Positions 1 to 7,565 of a stretch of 52,340 nt of DNA are shown one piece after another. How positions within the stretch are numbered: the first letter of the stretch is position 1; every line of letters starts with the position of its first letter. A program made the translations under genes and the position numbers. Under the pieces are notes generated by a model. That model saw nothing but the letters and a program-made list of their open reading frames with translations, had not been told where the DNA came from and searched no databases. The DNA comes from Saccharimonas sp963550135. GTDB lineage: Bacteria; Patescibacteriota; Saccharimonadia; Saccharimonadales; Saccharimonadaceae. The DNA is taken from contig CAUVBP010000007.1 in assembly GCA_963550135.1 (NCBI GenBank), forward strand, positions 1-52,340, given 5' to 3'.

Positions 1-1163
1 GCAAGATGAGTAAATCCCTGGGTAACTTCACCGACCCGAACGAGCTGATGGATAAATTCAGTGCCGATAGTTTGCGTTTTTTGCTGCTGAGCAGCCCGCT
101 ACTGAACGGTGAAGACTTTGCCTTGCACGACAAGGACGTTGGTGACGTGGCGCGCAAGCTCAACATGATCTGGAATATGTATGATTTCTTTACTATGTAC
201 GCGGAGGTTGATGGCTGGGAATTTGATGGTGAATTGAAAGATCCACTCAGTGATCTGACCAACCCGCTGGATATCTGGATTATAAGCCGCTTGCATCAGC
301 TGGTGGCGGAAGTTGAGCGTCACATGGATACCTACAATATTCCTGATGCGCTGAGTCCAATCTTGCCATTCCTCGACGACGCGTCCAACTGGTACGTGCG
401 TCGCAGCCGCCGCCGCTTCTGGAAGTCGGAGGATGATGGCGACAAGAATGATGCTTATCGCACGCTACATTATGTGCTGGTGCGCTTGAGTTACATCTTG
501 GCACCATTTACGCCGTTCTTGGCGGAGGAATTGCATCATAATCTGACGGGTGATGATGAATCGATTCATTTGAAGGATTGGTTGCCAGCGGGTGCGGTGA
601 ATAAGCAGGCGCTAGCTGACATGGCTCGGACACGCGAATTGATCAACAACGGCCTGAGTCTGCGGATGAAGCAGGATGAGCACCAAGTATCGATCAAGGT
701 TCGCCAACCGCTGCAACGTGCGGCATATGCGGGCGTAAAACTGACTGACTACTATGAACAAATCATGGCCGAAGAGTTAAATGTCAAGGAAATTCGCTGG
801 ATTGAGAGTCTAGACGAGCATCTGGCGGACTATGATGTGACTGAGGGCGTGATCAAGCCAGAGAGCTGGGTGGAAATTAGTAAGCACTTAACGTCCGAAC
901 TCAAGCGCGAGGGTCTGATGCGTGAAGTCATTCGCCACGTCCAGAGTGCGCGTAAGAAGGCTGGCTTGCAGGTTGACGACCGGATTGAGCTTGGCGTCAC
1001 TAGTAGCGACTCGGAAATCACCCAAGCTGTCGATATGTTTGCTGATACCATCAAAGCTGAGACGCTGGCTGTAGAAATAGGTTTTGCGACGGATGATATG
1101 GAAAAATACGACGTTAAAGTTGACGGTAAACCGGTAGAAATCTATCTGAAAAAAGCTAATTAA
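1..1163 (+). CDS. ileS: Isoleucyl-tRNA synthetase, C-terminal part (5' end outside window)
   Basis: Class I aminoacyl-tRNA synthetase that charges tRNA-Ile in the cytoplasm. The window opens inside the gene: the first complete codon (base 3) begins the KMSKS-type loop, read as K-M-S-K-S-L-G-N, which contacts ATP. After it come the helical anticodon-binding domain (roughly residues 60-260 of the visible part) and a C-terminal domain ending in EIYLKKAN. No zinc-binding cysteine cluster is present at the C-terminus. That and the tail resemble the eukaryote-like type 2 IleRS rather than the E. coli type; this subtype call is inference. The gene ends about 95 bp before the next one, which has its own promoter. 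Confidence 0.95.
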   Translation, partial: KMSKSLGNFTDPNELMDKFSADSLRFLLLSSPLLNGEDFALHDKDVGDVARKLNMIWNMYDFFTMYAEVDGWEFDGELKDPLSDLTNPLDIWIISRLHQLVAEVERHMDTYNIPDALSPILPFLDDASNWYVRRSRRRFWKSEDDGDKNDAYRTLHYVLVRLSYILAPFTPFLAEELHHNLTGDDESIHLKDWLPAGAVNKQALADMARTRELINNGLSLRMKQDEHQVSIKVRQPLQRAAYAGVKLTDYYEQIMAEELNVKEIRWIESLDEHLADYDVTEGVIKPESWVEISKHLTSELKREGLMREVIRHVQSARKKAGLQVDDRIELGVTSSDSEITQAVDMFADTIKAETLAVEIGFATDDMEKYDVKVDGKPVEIYLKKAN

Positions 1164-1242
1164 GCTGCGAAATTGTAAACAGAAGTGTATCCTTGTAATT
1201 CTCCAGGGTTTCTTGGTTATATTTTCGCATAGGTTAATTAAG

Positions 1243-1251
1243 TGTTACGAT
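1243..1251 (+). promoter_or_regulatory. Extended -10 promoter of the galU-like gene (leaderless)
   Basis: TGT followed by TACGAT (1246-1251) lies 6 nt before the ATG at 1258. No Shine-Dalgarno fits between them, so the transcript should start at or next to the ATG. Confidence 0.6.
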
Positions 1252-1257
1252 AGAACT

Positions 1258-2091
1258 ATGAATACTATCACTAAAGCTATCATTCCAGTTGCTGGTTGGG
1301 GCACGCGGATGCTGCCGATTACCAAATCAATCGAAAAGTGTATGTTGCCGGTGGGGACGCGTCCGGTGGTTGATTATATCGTGCAGGATATAATTCGGGC
1401 GGGTGTCAAGGATATTTATTTCGTGGTTGGCGAGCAAAGCACTCAGGTGCAAAGCTACTATCGGTCAAATATCCAGTTGAACGATTATTTGCGGCGTGCT
1501 GGCAGGCAAGATAAATTACCTCTAGTAGCGCCGCTGCGAGATGTGCGAATACATTTTTTAACCCAGCCAGGTACGGGCGGTTACGGCACGAGCATCCCAG
1601 TGGGGTTGGCTAGCGAATTTATTGCGCCAGGCGAGTCGGCGTTTGTGGTGATGGGCGATCAATTTTTCTGGCGTAGCGATGACGGTTCAAATGCGGCTGA
1701 TCTGGCAGAGTTGGTGGAGGCGCGCGGCCTGTCAGCTGGGCTATTGGGTAATCCTGTCGAGGAAGAATTCATCCCGCAGACGGGTATCATCGAAACTGAC
1801 CAGCAGGGCAATTTCGTACAAATTATCGAAAAACCGAAGCTGGAAGACGCGCCGAGCAATCTCAGCAATTCAAGCTTTTACGTTCTCAATAAAGAGATTT
1901 TCGAACTGGCACGGACATTGCCCGCCAATCCGCAGCGCGGCGAATTTGAGCTGACTGACGCCATCAACGCGTACATCGCGAGTGGTGGCGTCATTGCGGT
2001 TGGTGAGGCTAAGGGTGACTATATGGAGTGCGGCTCGCCGAGTGGCTGGCTGCGGGCAAATAACGCCATGGCTGAGTTACAGAAAAACTAG
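1258..2091 (+). CDS. galU: GalU-like UTP--glucose-1-phosphate uridylyltransferase / sugar nucleotidyltransferase
   Basis: Predicted to transfer a nucleotide (probably UMP) onto a sugar-1-phosphate, giving an activated sugar for surface glycans. The 277-aa protein starts with the nucleotide-binding loop AGWGTRMLP (GalU usually AGLGTRFLP), followed by the TKSIEKCMLP segment, a GTGGYGT motif, the VVMGDQFFW metal-site region and a C-terminal MECGSPSGW stretch. The start at 1258 is preferred over the in-frame upstream ATG at 1213 because homology begins there and a -10 element sits 6 nt upstream. Divergence in the signature loops leaves the exact sugar uncertain. It is transcribed alone. Confidence 0.82.
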   Translation: MNTITKAIIPVAGWGTRMLPITKSIEKCMLPVGTRPVVDYIVQDIIRAGVKDIYFVVGEQSTQVQSYYRSNIQLNDYLRRAGRQDKLPLVAPLRDVRIHFLTQPGTGGYGTSIPVGLASEFIAPGESAFVVMGDQFFWRSDDGSNAADLAELVEARGLSAGLLGNPVEEEFIPQTGIIETDQQGNFVQIIEKPKLEDAPSNLSNSSFYVLNKEIFELARTLPANPQRGEFELTDAINAYIASGGVIAVGEAKGDYMECGSPSGWLRANNAMAELQKN

Positions 2092-2120
2092 TTGCATGTA
2101 TTGTTCGTCTCTGTTATAAT
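2092..2120 (+). promoter_or_regulatory. Sigma-70-type promoter of rplU
   Basis: TTGCAT (2092-2097) and TATAAT (2115-2120) are separated by 17 bp. The -35 starts one base after the stop codon of the preceding gene. The short leader carries an AAGGA ribosome-binding site at 2146-2150. Confidence 0.8.
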
Positions 2121-2155
2121 TGGTCACTGATAGTAAATATATTTTAAGGAACGAA

Positions 2156-2461
2156 ATGAAAGCAGTCGTAAAAATCTCTGGCAAGCAATACATTGTCAGC
2201 GAAAAAGAGTCCCTCTTGGTGGATCTCCTCCCTGAAGGTACAAAAGAACTCACTCTCGACGCACTTTTAGTGATTGATGGTGATAAAACAAAGGTTGGTA
2301 CGCCGACCGTGAAAGGCGCGGTGGTAAAAGCGAAAGTCGTTGAGGCGGAAGTCAAAGGCGATAAAATCCGCGTCATTCGCTACAAAGCTAAAAAACGCGT
2401 TCACAAAGAAAACGGCCATCGTCAAAAATATAGCCGTATTGAGATCACGTCGATTAAATAG
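2156..2461 (+). CDS. rplU: 50S ribosomal protein bL21
   Basis: Structural protein of the large ribosomal subunit that binds 23S rRNA. The 101-aa product begins MKAVVKISGKQYIV and ends with the conserved KKRVHKENGHRQKYSRIEI-type basic tail. Start chosen at 2156, 5 nt after the AAGGA site; an upstream in-frame codon at 2120 lies in the -10 element and cannot be used. In most bacteria rpmA (bL27) follows directly, but here rpmA is about 41 kb away on the other strand. A hairpin terminator follows. Confidence 0.96.
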   Translation: MKAVVKISGKQYIVSEKESLLVDLLPEGTKELTLDALLVIDGDKTKVGTPTVKGAVVKAKVVEAEVKGDKIRVIRYKAKKRVHKENGHRQKYSRIEITSIK

Positions 2462-2477
2462 TAGATACAAACTTGAT

Positions 2478-2512
2478 AAATTGCCCTGTTCTTTGAAGCA
2501 GGGCAATTTCAT
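2478..2512 (+). terminator. Rho-independent terminator after rplU
   Basis: A perfect 11-bp stem pairs 2478-2488 with 2499-2509 around a 10-nt loop. The stem ends in AAATT/AATTT, so it could work in both directions, but the T tract after it is short. Confidence 0.75.
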
Positions 2513-2528
2513 ATTTACTAGATGTTTG

Positions 2529-2537
2529 TGGTATAAT
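2529..2537 (+). promoter_or_regulatory. Extended -10 promoter of parAB
   Basis: TGG-TATAAT lies just after the rplU terminator and about 30 bp before the parA start. There is no good -35, consistent with an extended -10 promoter. Confidence 0.65.
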
Positions 2538-2566
2538 TAAACGTAAGCAGAGAGGGCAGATAAACA

Positions 2567-3331
2567 GTGGCATCTATCATAACGGTTACCAATCAGAAAG
2601 GCGGCGTTGGCAAGACAACAACGTCAATCAATCTGGCTTACTATCTGGCAAAGATGGGCAAGCGGACTCTATTGATTGATTTCGATCCGCAGGGCAATGC
2701 AACTAGCGGCTTAGGTATTGATAAGCAGAGCTTAGAAGTAACTATTGCTGATGCTATTCTCGGCCGTAAAAAATTAGTAGAAGTAACGGTTCCAACCGAG
2801 TTTGATAACCTATCGTTGGTGCCTGCTGTGCCAACCTTAGCTAATACCGAAGTAGAGCTGGCTCAGACTGATTATCGTTTTAGCCGCCTGAAATATGCTA
2901 TCAAGGCTTGCACCATAGAGTACGATTACATTATCATTGATTGTCCGCCGAGTTTGAGCTTGTTGACGGTTAATGCATTGATTGCCGCTCAGTATGTTTT
3001 GCTGCCAGTACAAGCAGAATTCTATGCGTTAGAGGGCCTAGGCCAGTTACTGGAAACGATGAAACTAGTGCGCAAAAATCTCAATCCAACGCTTGATTTG
3101 GTAGGTGTGTTGCCGACAATGGTTGATAACCGCACATCACTGTCGACGCAAGTATTAGACGAGATTTCTAAGCATTTTCCAGCTAAAGTGTTCAAAACGA
3201 AGATTCCGCGCAATGTCCGCTTGGCTGAGGCACCGAGCCACGGCTTGCCAATTGGCGCGTATGATAGGTTTAGTAAAGGCGCTCGCGCTTATAAAGCGCT
3301 AGCCAAGGAGGTAATTGAGCGTGCCGGCTAA
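2567..3331 (+). CDS. parA: Chromosome-partitioning ATPase ParA (Soj type)
   Basis: P-loop ATPase that, with ParB, moves newly replicated origins apart. The 254-aa protein carries the deviant Walker A motif KGGVGKTT at residues 11-18, the DFDPQGN switch near residue 40 and the IIIDCPPS Walker B region near residue 125. There is no N-terminal helix-turn-helix domain, so it is the short chromosomal Soj type. It starts with GTG at 2567, preceded by an AGAGGG ribosome-binding site. The stop overlaps parB by 11 nt, so the two are translationally coupled. Confidence 0.94.
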   Translation: MASIITVTNQKGGVGKTTTSINLAYYLAKMGKRTLLIDFDPQGNATSGLGIDKQSLEVTIADAILGRKKLVEVTVPTEFDNLSLVPAVPTLANTEVELAQTDYRFSRLKYAIKACTIEYDYIIIDCPPSLSLLTVNALIAAQYVLLPVQAEFYALEGLGQLLETMKLVRKNLNPTLDLVGVLPTMVDNRTSLSTQVLDEISKHFPAKVFKTKIPRNVRLAEAPSHGLPIGAYDRFSKGARAYKALAKEVIERAG

Positions 3332-4205
3332 GAAGGGCCTAGGGCGAGGTTTTGACTCGCTTATTCCGACAGAGCTACTAGACGAATCGTTCGATCCGAC
3401 GGCCGAGCAAGATGAACGCGTTAGCGATTTGCGCTATATTAAATTAGCGTCGATTATGCCCGATCCAGATCAGCCGCGCCGCGAATTTGACGACGATGCG
3501 TTGGTTGAATTGAGTAAATCAATCAAGGAACATGGCGTATTGCAGCCAGTAGTGGTGCGGCCGCATGGCGACGGCTATATGATTGTGGCTGGCGAACGCC
3601 GTTTCCGGGCTTCTAAGCTGGCGAAGCTTGATCGGATTCCAGCGCTGGTACGGACGCTATCGGGCCAGCATCGGTTAGAACTGTCGCTGATTGAGAATAT
3701 CCAGCGCCGCGACCTTAATCCGCTAGAAGCAGCGACGGCGTATTTAAAGCTGCGCGATCAATTTAATCTGACTTTAGATGATATTGGCAAGCGTGTTGGT
3801 AAGACATCGGCGGCAATTGCTAACACAATGCGCCTGTTGCGCTTGCCGGGGGCGGTGCGCGATATAGTAGCGCGCGGCGAACTAAGCGAAGGCCAGGCGC
3901 GGTCGCTGACGAGCTTGCCAGAAGAGGAAATTTTGCGGGTTGTTCCGATAATCATAAAAGAGCAATGGAGCGCGCGGACGATTGAGCGCTATGTCTCGAA
4001 TTATAAAAAGTTGCATGGCACAGTATCGACTAAAGGCAGAAAAGCTGTTCGCAGTTCGAGATTTATTCGCGAAGAGGAGTCTTTTGCTAAGCGTTTCGGA
4101 ACGCCAGTTACTGTCAAGGAGACTCGGAAAGGCGCTGGACGGATTATTATTTCATTCAAAGATCAAGCAGATTTCGAACGAATTGCTAAGCTGTTAGGTG
4201 AATAA
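3321..4205 (+). CDS. parB: Chromosome-partitioning protein ParB (Spo0J type)
   Basis: CTP-dependent DNA clamp that loads at parS sites and recruits ParA. The protein (294 aa) starts with the ParA-contacting motif KGLGRGFDSLIP, then has the CTPase motif GERRFRA, the ENIQRRDLNP box and a helix-turn-helix (about residues 145-165). GTG at 3321 is chosen over TTG at 3315 because the AAGGAGGT site at 3305-3312 is 8 nt from it and only 2 nt from the TTG. No parS palindrome (TGTTTCACGTGAAACA type) was recognised nearby, and no dnaA or oriC is in the window. Confidence 0.93.
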   Translation: MPAKKGLGRGFDSLIPTELLDESFDPTAEQDERVSDLRYIKLASIMPDPDQPRREFDDDALVELSKSIKEHGVLQPVVVRPHGDGYMIVAGERRFRASKLAKLDRIPALVRTLSGQHRLELSLIENIQRRDLNPLEAATAYLKLRDQFNLTLDDIGKRVGKTSAAIANTMRLLRLPGAVRDIVARGELSEGQARSLTSLPEEEILRVVPIIIKEQWSARTIERYVSNYKKLHGTVSTKGRKAVRSSRFIREEESFAKRFGTPVTVKETRKGAGRIIISFKDQADFERIAKLLGE

Positions 4206-4233
4206 CAGCCGAATTGCACTAATCTAACGTTGT

Positions 4234-4255
4234 AAAAATTACATATTGAATTTTT
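4234..4255. terminator. Weak AT-rich hairpin between convergent parB and lepB
   Basis: AAAAATT (4234-4240) pairs with AATTTTT (4249-4255) around an 8-nt loop in the convergent gap. The stem has no GC pairs, so termination there would be weak. Confidence 0.3.
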
Positions 4256-4286
4256 AGGCTGCTAGCTTGTAATCTTAATTTTAAAC

Positions 4287-4895
4287 TCAAAACGAGTCTA
4301 TATTGCCTAGTGGAAAGATTCTCAGAGCTACTGGTCCGACAATATCATAAGTCGGAATGGAGCCCAGTCCGCTACGCGAGTCGAATGAGTTGTCGCCGAC
4401 TCGATTATCGCCCGCTACGAAAATAGAGCCTTCTGGTACTGTCCATTCGCCGCTGTGGCTAGTTGGCGATTTTGGACCGACGTTGTTTTTGCGCGTGCTG
4501 TCGTCTGGATGAAAGCCTTCGGGATATTTATTATTGTAAACTGTTAGCACGCCGTCCTTGACAACGACGCGTTCGCCGGGGAAGGCAATTACGCGTTTGA
4601 TGATGTAGCGATCGGGTGCTCCAGGCCTATAGACTGGATTGACAAAAACAACAATCTTTCCACGTTCTGGCAAATACGGTTTATTTTGTATCTGTGCCAT
4701 GGTTACAGGTATTCGGTTAATGATTAACCGGTCGCCGTCGGCGAGAGTATTATCCATGCTGTGTCCAGAGACGGAAAAACTGCGAAAAACGTAAGCATTT
4801 AATAGCAAAGTGCCAATTAGCACTGCAATAACAAATCCGCTAAAACTTAGAAAATCTCGAAGACGCGGATGGCGGGTGAGATAGCTGGCTTCCAT
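4287..4895 (-). CDS. lepB: Signal peptidase I
   Basis: Membrane serine protease that removes signal peptides from Sec-exported proteins. The 202-aa protein has one N-terminal membrane segment (about residues 17-36), catalytic Ser46 in the motif HSMDNTL, catalytic Lys100 in IIKRVIAFPGE, and the GDNRVGDNSFDSR box. The serine box usually reads SMxPT; here the proline is replaced by Asn. The ATG at 4895 is chosen because a TATAAT lies 7 nt upstream; an upstream in-frame TTG at 4931 would lie beyond that promoter. It is divergent from the LCP gene. Confidence 0.93.
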   Translation of the reverse strand: MEASYLTRHPRLRDFLSFSGFVIAVLIGTLLLNAYVFRSFSVSGHSMDNTLADGDRLIINRIPVTMAQIQNKPYLPERGKIVVFVNPVYRPGAPDRYIIKRVIAFPGERVVVKDGVLTVYNNKYPEGFHPDDSTRKNNVGPKSPTSHSGEWTVPEGSIFVAGDNRVGDNSFDSRSGLGSIPTYDIVGPVALRIFPLGNIDSF

Positions 4896-4902
4896 TACAC
4901 GT

Positions 4903-4931
4903 ATTATACGCTGTAAAAACCAACGAAACAA
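4903..4931 (-). promoter_or_regulatory. Promoter of lepB (leaderless)
   Basis: On the minus strand TTGTTT (4926-4931) and TATAAT (4903-4908) are 17 bp apart. The -10 ends 7 nt before the ATG, leaving no room for a Shine-Dalgarno. Confidence 0.65.
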
Positions 4932-4965
4932 TAAGCGCGATATTTATTTTTTAGCTAAAATCCTT

Positions 4966-4971
4966 TATAGT
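4966..4971 (+). promoter_or_regulatory. -10 element of the LCP gene (leaderless)
   Basis: TATAGT ends 8 nt before the ATG at 4980 and no ribosome-binding site is present. No convincing -35 was found. Confidence 0.5.
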
Positions 4972-4979
4972 ACATAGAT

Positions 4980-6650
4980 ATGGTGAAGCGAGCGATAGAC
5001 GGTTTTGTACCACGAAATACTCCTGCGCGCAGAGCGCCTGTTGATAGCCAGAAAAAACCAGCGGTTAATTTCGGCGATATGGGGCATACTGTGCCTGTAC
5101 GGCGCCAGCAGCAATTGCCGCCGCGGCCGATTACTTCGGCGCCAAATAGAGGTGTTCGCAGCGATATTGATGAGTCTTTGCGCGAGATTAGTAATAATCT
5201 TGATCTATCTCCATCCAAACATTCTGGCAAAGGCTCGCCAAAAAATGGCCAAAAAAAGCGCGATTGGAAAAAAATCGCCAAGCGTGCGGCAATCGCAATA
5301 ACTGTTATTGTACTTGGTATTGGTATTTTTCTGGGGGTACGGGCTTTGATGGCGGGCAATGCTGTTTTTAAGGGCGATATATTCGGTTTCGTACAGAAGA
5401 AACCGCTCAAGCAAGATGCTCATGGCCGCAGCAATATTTTGATACTTGGCACCTCAGAAGACGACGCTGGCCACGAAGCGGGATATCTAACCGACTCGAT
5501 GATGATCCTTAGCGTTGACCAGAACAAAAAGAATGCTTATATGATTAGCGTGCCTCGAGACTTATACGTCAAATATGGCAAGAGCTGCCAAGCGGGTTAT
5601 TCTGGCAAGATTAACGCATATTTTAACTGCGTCAACGATAATTGGTCGAGCGACAGCGCCGAGGAAGAACGTCAGACGGCAACTAGAGCTTTTGTTGGTA
5701 ATATATTTGGTATTGATGTGCAATATTCGGCTCACCTGAATTATAGCGTGATGCGTGATTTGGTGGGGGCACTTGGCGGTATCAAGATTACCATTGACAG
5801 CCGCAATCCGAATGGTGTGATGGATAGTAATTTTGACTGGAAGTGCGGTACGACGTCTGCCGAGAAGTCTCAGCGCTGTCCGCGCGGCCACTATATTAGC
5901 TATCCAAACGGTGAAGTAGAATTAGATGCCGAGCATGCGCTGTATTTGGCGATGGCGCGCGGCGACCGAGCGCCAACGTACGGTTTCGAACAGTCTAATT
6001 TCGACCGCGAAAAAAATCAGCAAAAGATTATGGTTGCTATTCGCGACAAGGCCTTAAGTGCCGGCACGCTGGCAGATTTTACTAAAATTTCTGGTATTAT
6101 CGACGCGATTGGCAAGAATTTACGAACTAATTTCGAAAAGAGCGAAGTACGCACGCTGGTCGAGCTAGTACACGACATCAAAAGCGATAATATCAAAAGC
6201 ATCAGCTTAATTGATGCCGAGCCGGCTATCTTGACAACTGGCACGTACGGCGGCGCTAGTTCGGTGGTGCCGACAGCCGGAACGTATGACTACAGCCAGC
6301 TGCGAGCTTTCGTCAAGAAAAACCTCTATGCGACAGATATCACTAAAGAAAATGCTAACGTCGTTGTACTTAATGCTACTGGCGTATCAGGTGTGGCGCA
6401 AAAACAAGCCGATAAATTAACTGAGCTTGGCATGACGGTTAGTACTGTCGGTAATGCGCCGCAAAACGGCTCGTATTCTAGCAACAAGATATATAAAGTC
6501 TCGACGCGCGCCAAGACAGCTACGTCTGTAAAACTGCAGTCGCTTTACGGCGCTGCCCCAGAAGCGGTACAGAGCGTGCCAGGCGTCAAATATAATGCAG
6601 AGGTAGACTACGTTATTATCATAGCAGTCAAGCCGAATGCCGGCGAGTAG
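4980..6650 (+). CDS. LytR-CpsA-Psr (LCP) family cell-wall ligase
   Basis: LCP enzymes move glycopolymers from undecaprenyl carriers onto peptidoglycan at the outer membrane face. The 556-aa protein has a 100-residue Pro/Arg/Lys-rich cytoplasmic tail, one membrane segment (about 103-121), an LCP catalytic domain (about 150-390) with the conserved TDSMMI and SVPRDLYV segments, and a LytR_C domain near the end (about 455-555, from NVVVLNATG). The long basic tail is unusual in length. It fits with the undecaprenyl genes uppS and uppP in the same window. The attached polymer is unknown. Confidence 0.88.
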   Translation: MVKRAIDGFVPRNTPARRAPVDSQKKPAVNFGDMGHTVPVRRQQQLPPRPITSAPNRGVRSDIDESLREISNNLDLSPSKHSGKGSPKNGQKKRDWKKIAKRAAIAITVIVLGIGIFLGVRALMAGNAVFKGDIFGFVQKKPLKQDAHGRSNILILGTSEDDAGHEAGYLTDSMMILSVDQNKKNAYMISVPRDLYVKYGKSCQAGYSGKINAYFNCVNDNWSSDSAEEERQTATRAFVGNIFGIDVQYSAHLNYSVMRDLVGALGGIKITIDSRNPNGVMDSNFDWKCGTTSAEKSQRCPRGHYISYPNGEVELDAEHALYLAMARGDRAPTYGFEQSNFDREKNQQKIMVAIRDKALSAGTLADFTKISGIIDAIGKNLRTNFEKSEVRTLVELVHDIKSDNIKSISLIDAEPAILTTGTYGGASSVVPTAGTYDYSQLRAFVKKNLYATDITKENANVVVLNATGVSGVAQKQADKLTELGMTVSTVGNAPQNGSYSSNKIYKVSTRAKTATSVKLQSLYGAAPEAVQSVPGVKYNAEVDYVIIIAVKPNAGE

Positions 6651-6675
6651 GCGGGTTATAGAAACAATACTAAGG

Positions 6676-6684
6676 TGGTATAAT
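6676..6684 (+). promoter_or_regulatory. Extended -10 promoter (leaderless)
   Basis: TGG-TATAAT ends 8 nt before the ATG at 6693. Confidence 0.6.
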
Positions 6685-6692
6685 TAAGCGGT

Positions 6693-7472
6693 ATGAGTTC
6701 AACAAAAAAGCATAAGTATAGCTCTAAGGCAAGCTCGCTGGCTTATGCATCGCTTAATATTTTGCTGGCGCTGGCGGTGTTTGGAACTATTTATGTAACT
6801 AATTCGCCAATTTTTGCTTTGCTGCTGGTGGCGCTTGGCAAATGGCGGATTTTGTCGGTAAGGCCGCGTTTTTGGGCGGCTAATGTTTTGTCTAATTTGG
6901 TGGATATTATAGTTGGCGTTAGTTTTGCGCTGTTAATTTGGCTGTCGGGCGGGTACATGATACTTCAGCTGGGGCTAACAGCGTTGCATATTGTCTGGCT
7001 GCTATTTATCAAGCAGCGCTCAAAATACACGTACGCGGTTATTCAGGCTGGTACTGCGCTGTTCTTGGGGCTAGTGACACTGTCGTTGACAGCTTATTCA
7101 TGGGATTCGTTTTATTTCGTAGCAGTTGTTTGGGTGATTACTTATGCGTCAGCGCGGCATGTAGCTAGCCGTTACGAGGGAATCAGTACTAATCTTTACG
7201 CGATAGCAGCAGCAACAGTGTGCGCTGAACTCGGCTGGATTTCGTATTATTGGATGATTGCTTATACTATTCCGGGTTTAGCTGCTATCAAGGTATCGCA
7301 ATTCGCTATATTTGCAGTATTGATGGGTTTCGTGGCCGAGCGGACAGCGCGCAGCTATCATAAACACGGCGAAGTTCGCTTCGCTGATATTGCAATGCCG
7401 ATATTATTAACGGCAATGACAATGGTTGTGGCGTATATCTTTGCGGTTTTGAGCGGCAGCGATGCTTTGTAG
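6693..7472 (+). CDS. Polytopic membrane protein of unknown function
   Basis: I do not recognise this 259-aa protein. After a Ser/Lys-rich start it is almost wholly hydrophobic, with about seven or eight predicted membrane segments in pairs from residue 15 to the end. A basic loop (VAERTARSYHKHGEVRF) falls near residues 215-230. No catalytic motif is visible. It is transcribed from its own leaderless promoter between the LCP gene and htrA, and both neighbours act in the envelope, which is weak support for an envelope role. Confidence 0.7.
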   Translation: MSSTKKHKYSSKASSLAYASLNILLALAVFGTIYVTNSPIFALLLVALGKWRILSVRPRFWAANVLSNLVDIIVGVSFALLIWLSGGYMILQLGLTALHIVWLLFIKQRSKYTYAVIQAGTALFLGLVTLSLTAYSWDSFYFVAVVWVITYASARHVASRYEGISTNLYAIAAATVCAELGWISYYWMIAYTIPGLAAIKVSQFAIFAVLMGFVAERTARSYHKHGEVRFADIAMPILLTAMTMVVAYIFAVLSGSDAL

Positions 7473-7487
7473 GACGTTAAGCAGATT

Positions 7488-7504
7488 TTTAAGGATTCTT
7501 TAAG
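7488..7504 (+). promoter_or_regulatory. TTTAAG-N5-TTTAAG direct repeat, candidate response-regulator operator for htrA
   Basis: Two identical TTTAAG hexamers (7488-7493 and 7499-7504) have an 11-nt period and lie 19 bp upstream of the htrA -10. The arrangement matches the CiaR binding site described in streptococci, where htrA is a CiaR target. Its function here is inference. Confidence 0.5.
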
Positions 7505-7523
7505 ACTATATGCGCATAGTAAG

Positions 7524-7529
7524 TATAAT
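7524..7529 (+). promoter_or_regulatory. -10 element of htrA
   Basis: TATAAT 36 nt before the htrA ATG. There is no good consensus -35; the second TTTAAG repeat occupies roughly that position (19-bp spacer), as at activator-dependent promoters. A strong GAGGAGGT ribosome-binding site follows at 7553-7560. Confidence 0.65.
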
Positions 7530-7565
7530 GGATATGATCAAATTATCGAATAGAGGAGGTCTCTG

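Noticed and set aside
2567..4205. Replication origin near parAB
   Set aside because: No dnaA gene, DnaA-box cluster, AT-rich unwinding element or parS palindrome was seen around the genes.
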